64,000 nt of DNA from Bacteroidota bacterium (GTDB lineage: Bacteria > Bacteroidota > Bacteroidia > UBA4408), in NCBI GenBank assembly GCA_963169745.1, contig CAUJCU010000002.1:186001-250000 (forward strand), given 5' to 3'. The notes below the pieces were generated by a model. It was not told where the DNA came from, ran no database searches, and saw only the letters and a list, made by a program, of their open reading frames with translations. Positions 62,691 to 64,000 of this stretch are shown here, piece by piece (within the stretch, counting starts at the first letter, position 1; every line of letters begins with the position of its first letter). The position numbers were made by a program, and so were the translations under genes.

Positions 62691-64000
62691 ATGAAAAAAC
62701 TAATACAAATAATTGTAACTATAGCTATTTCTATTTTGCATGTTTATGGGCAAAATACTAATGAAGGCTATTCTAATAATCGTTTATTGGGATATTATAA
62801 TTCAAATGCACCATATAGAGGTCTTCAATTTAATTCTTACAGTGGTACAGAGACCTTAGACAGTATCCCTCTTCCATTTCAGTTTTATAGTAATAGCGCA
62901 AATATTTCTGATGAACAAGGCAATCTTTTATTTTACTCCAATGGGTTTCATATTGCAAATGCACAAAATCAAATAATACCGAATGGTGATTCATTAGGGT
63001 ATGTTTATTTGCCTGGATCGTATGGGAATCTGTTTACAAATTATAACGTTTTTGGCGCACCGCTGCCTCAATCTTCAATTATTTTACCCACACCAGGTAA
63101 CAGTAATACTTTCACCATAATTTATGCTACACTATATGATACTGTAAATTGGGATCATACATTCAAACCAAGTAAATTTCTGAAAAGGGCTATTGTTGAA
63201 AAAGATTCAAACGGAATTTATTTTGTTTCAGAAAAGGATAAAGTTTTAATACAAGATACAATTTTGGCAGGAAGTATTTTTGCAGTAAAGCATGGAAATG
63301 GGAGAGATTGGTGGGTTTTTGTACAAAAATTTTCAGTAAGCAAGTACTTTAAATTACTTATTACACCAGATAGTACCTATATTACAACTGGTGTTTATCC
63401 TGGGATTCCTGCCTTTATTGATGCTTGCAATGTAATATTTTCTAAAAATGGAAGGCAATTTGGACGTGCAGTAAATAATGCCTGGCAGGCAAGGTTTTAT
63501 GATTTCGACAGATGTACTGGCGAGTTTAGTAATTTAATTTATGACAATACGCTTTCGCCCCAGTCCCATGCAGGAAATGCCTATAGCCCACGTGGTAAAT
63601 ATTTTTATTTTAGCGAAACTCAAAAAGTTTGGCGCTATAATCTGCAAGCCCCTGATATTCCTGCTAGTAAAGAATTGGTTTACACACATACAGGATACAT
63701 AGATCCTATTTTTAATATTCCGTCCAATTATTGGACTATGGATACACCGCATGATGGCCGAATTTACATTATTGGAAGTAGTTCCATTCACCGCCAAAGT
63801 TGGATAGATTACCCTGATACACCAAATGTGGCCGATGTAGGTTTTCATCATTATGAGTACGTTCTACCACGGCCAAATAATGGTTCTAATACTTATCATC
63901 CTAATTACACTTTAGGGCCAGATATTGGCTGCCCATGCGATACATTAAACTTAACTGTAAAACAAATTGATATAAACAAACCTTTAGGTTTAAAAGTATT
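62691..64000 (+). CDS. Exported beta-propeller-like protein, partial at right edge
   Basis: The frame is open from ATG at 62691 to the window's end (at least 436 residues). A signal peptide (1-21, ending VYGQ) begins it. The module ISDEQGNLLFYSNGFHIANA and the later blocks NGRQFGRAVNNAW and PHDGRIYIIGSS recall a widespread Bacteroidota secreted family with repeated statements of the type DxxGNLLFYTDG, thought to fold as a beta propeller, often carrying a T9SS or gliding-motility-associated C-terminus. That end lies outside the window. It follows the beta-helix protein by 61 nt. Confidence 0.75.
   Translation, partial: MKKLIQIIVTIAISILHVYGQNTNEGYSNNRLLGYYNSNAPYRGLQFNSYSGTETLDSIPLPFQFYSNSANISDEQGNLLFYSNGFHIANAQNQIIPNGDSLGYVYLPGSYGNLFTNYNVFGAPLPQSSIILPTPGNSNTFTIIYATLYDTVNWDHTFKPSKFLKRAIVEKDSNGIYFVSEKDKVLIQDTILAGSIFAVKHGNGRDWWVFVQKFSVSKYFKLLITPDSTYITTGVYPGIPAFIDACNVIFSKNGRQFGRAVNNAWQARFYDFDRCTGEFSNLIYDNTLSPQSHAGNAYSPRGKYFYFSETQKVWRYNLQAPDIPASKELVYTHTGYIDPIFNIPSNYWTMDTPHDGRIYIIGSSSIHRQSWIDYPDTPNVADVGFHHYEYVLPRPNNGSNTYHPNYTLGPDIGCPCDTLNLTVKQIDINKPLGLKV

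Noticed and set aside
63534-63851. Leftward ORF of 105 residues
   Set aside because: Antisense shadow of the partial exported protein, whose frame is open through this part with a consistent family pattern.

Overview
The window comes from a Bacteroidota chromosome. The DNA is AT-rich. Many genes are preceded by the phylum's own -7 promoter element (TAnnTTTG), several with a TTG or TTTG -33 element about 19 bp upstream, and Shine-Dalgarno sequences are not evident. The gene families agree: type IX secretion cargo with C-terminal sorting domains, a gingipain-like C25 peptidase, an S46 dipeptidyl-peptidase, WbqC, SMUG2, and a Reg_prop/Y_Y_Y sensor. I cannot place it below phylum with confidence.

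Region by region. 1-4750: an edge fragment (probably Nudix), pyrE, an SRPBCC protein, an exosortase-family gene joined to asd and a PTPS/QueD-like gene, then a glycosyltransferase. 4950-14070: WbqC, Ppx/GppA, a DUF360-type membrane protein, a DPP11-like S46 peptidase, a histone-H1-like Ala/Lys/Pro repeat protein, a CoA-pyrophosphatase-type Nudix protein, a TerB-like protein, a sterol-desaturase-family protein, and a PlsC-like acyltransferase overlapping smpB. 14120-18400: a leftward block of M13 peptidase, alpha/beta hydrolase and Xaa-Pro aminopeptidase. 18530-23310: a three-gene operon pairing a GltD-like flavoprotein with 2-oxoacid oxidoreductase KorA and KorB. 24600-33010: glutaryl-CoA-dehydrogenase-like enzyme, YicC, guanylate kinase, flippase, thioredoxin reductase, an O-acyl/N-acyltransferase pair resembling the amino-acid-lipid enzymes, and engB.

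33040-42720 is leftward. It holds deoC with a full-length and a half-length aldehyde dehydrogenase (together resembling a split ALDH16). Next is an acyl-CoA carboxylase beta gene 3 nt upstream of a 1308-residue membrane sensor that carries both an adenylate-cyclase-type domain and an HD hydrolase domain. A SIMPL protein follows. 42985-45295 is a compact SOS cassette (umuD, umuC, SRAP). 45657-50723 encodes a giant C25 peptidase of the PorU type. 50770-56410 contains EVE, DUF488 and SMUG2 genes, a secreted protein, a tiny lipoprotein and a two-domain-pair M16 peptidase.

56420-64000 begins with tRNA-Ala(GGC). Against it lies a decayed serine recombinase with two in-frame stops, fused at its broken end to an IS3-family left-end fragment. 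Beyond are two large secreted proteins, the last cut by the window edge. This stretch looks like the scar of a mobile element.

The most promising unusual systems are the propeller-cyclase-HD protein with its carboxylase operon partner, the split ALDH16 next to deoC, the flavoprotein-coupled Kor complex, and the tRNA/recombinase/IS3 mosaic. No CRISPR array or rRNA was seen.
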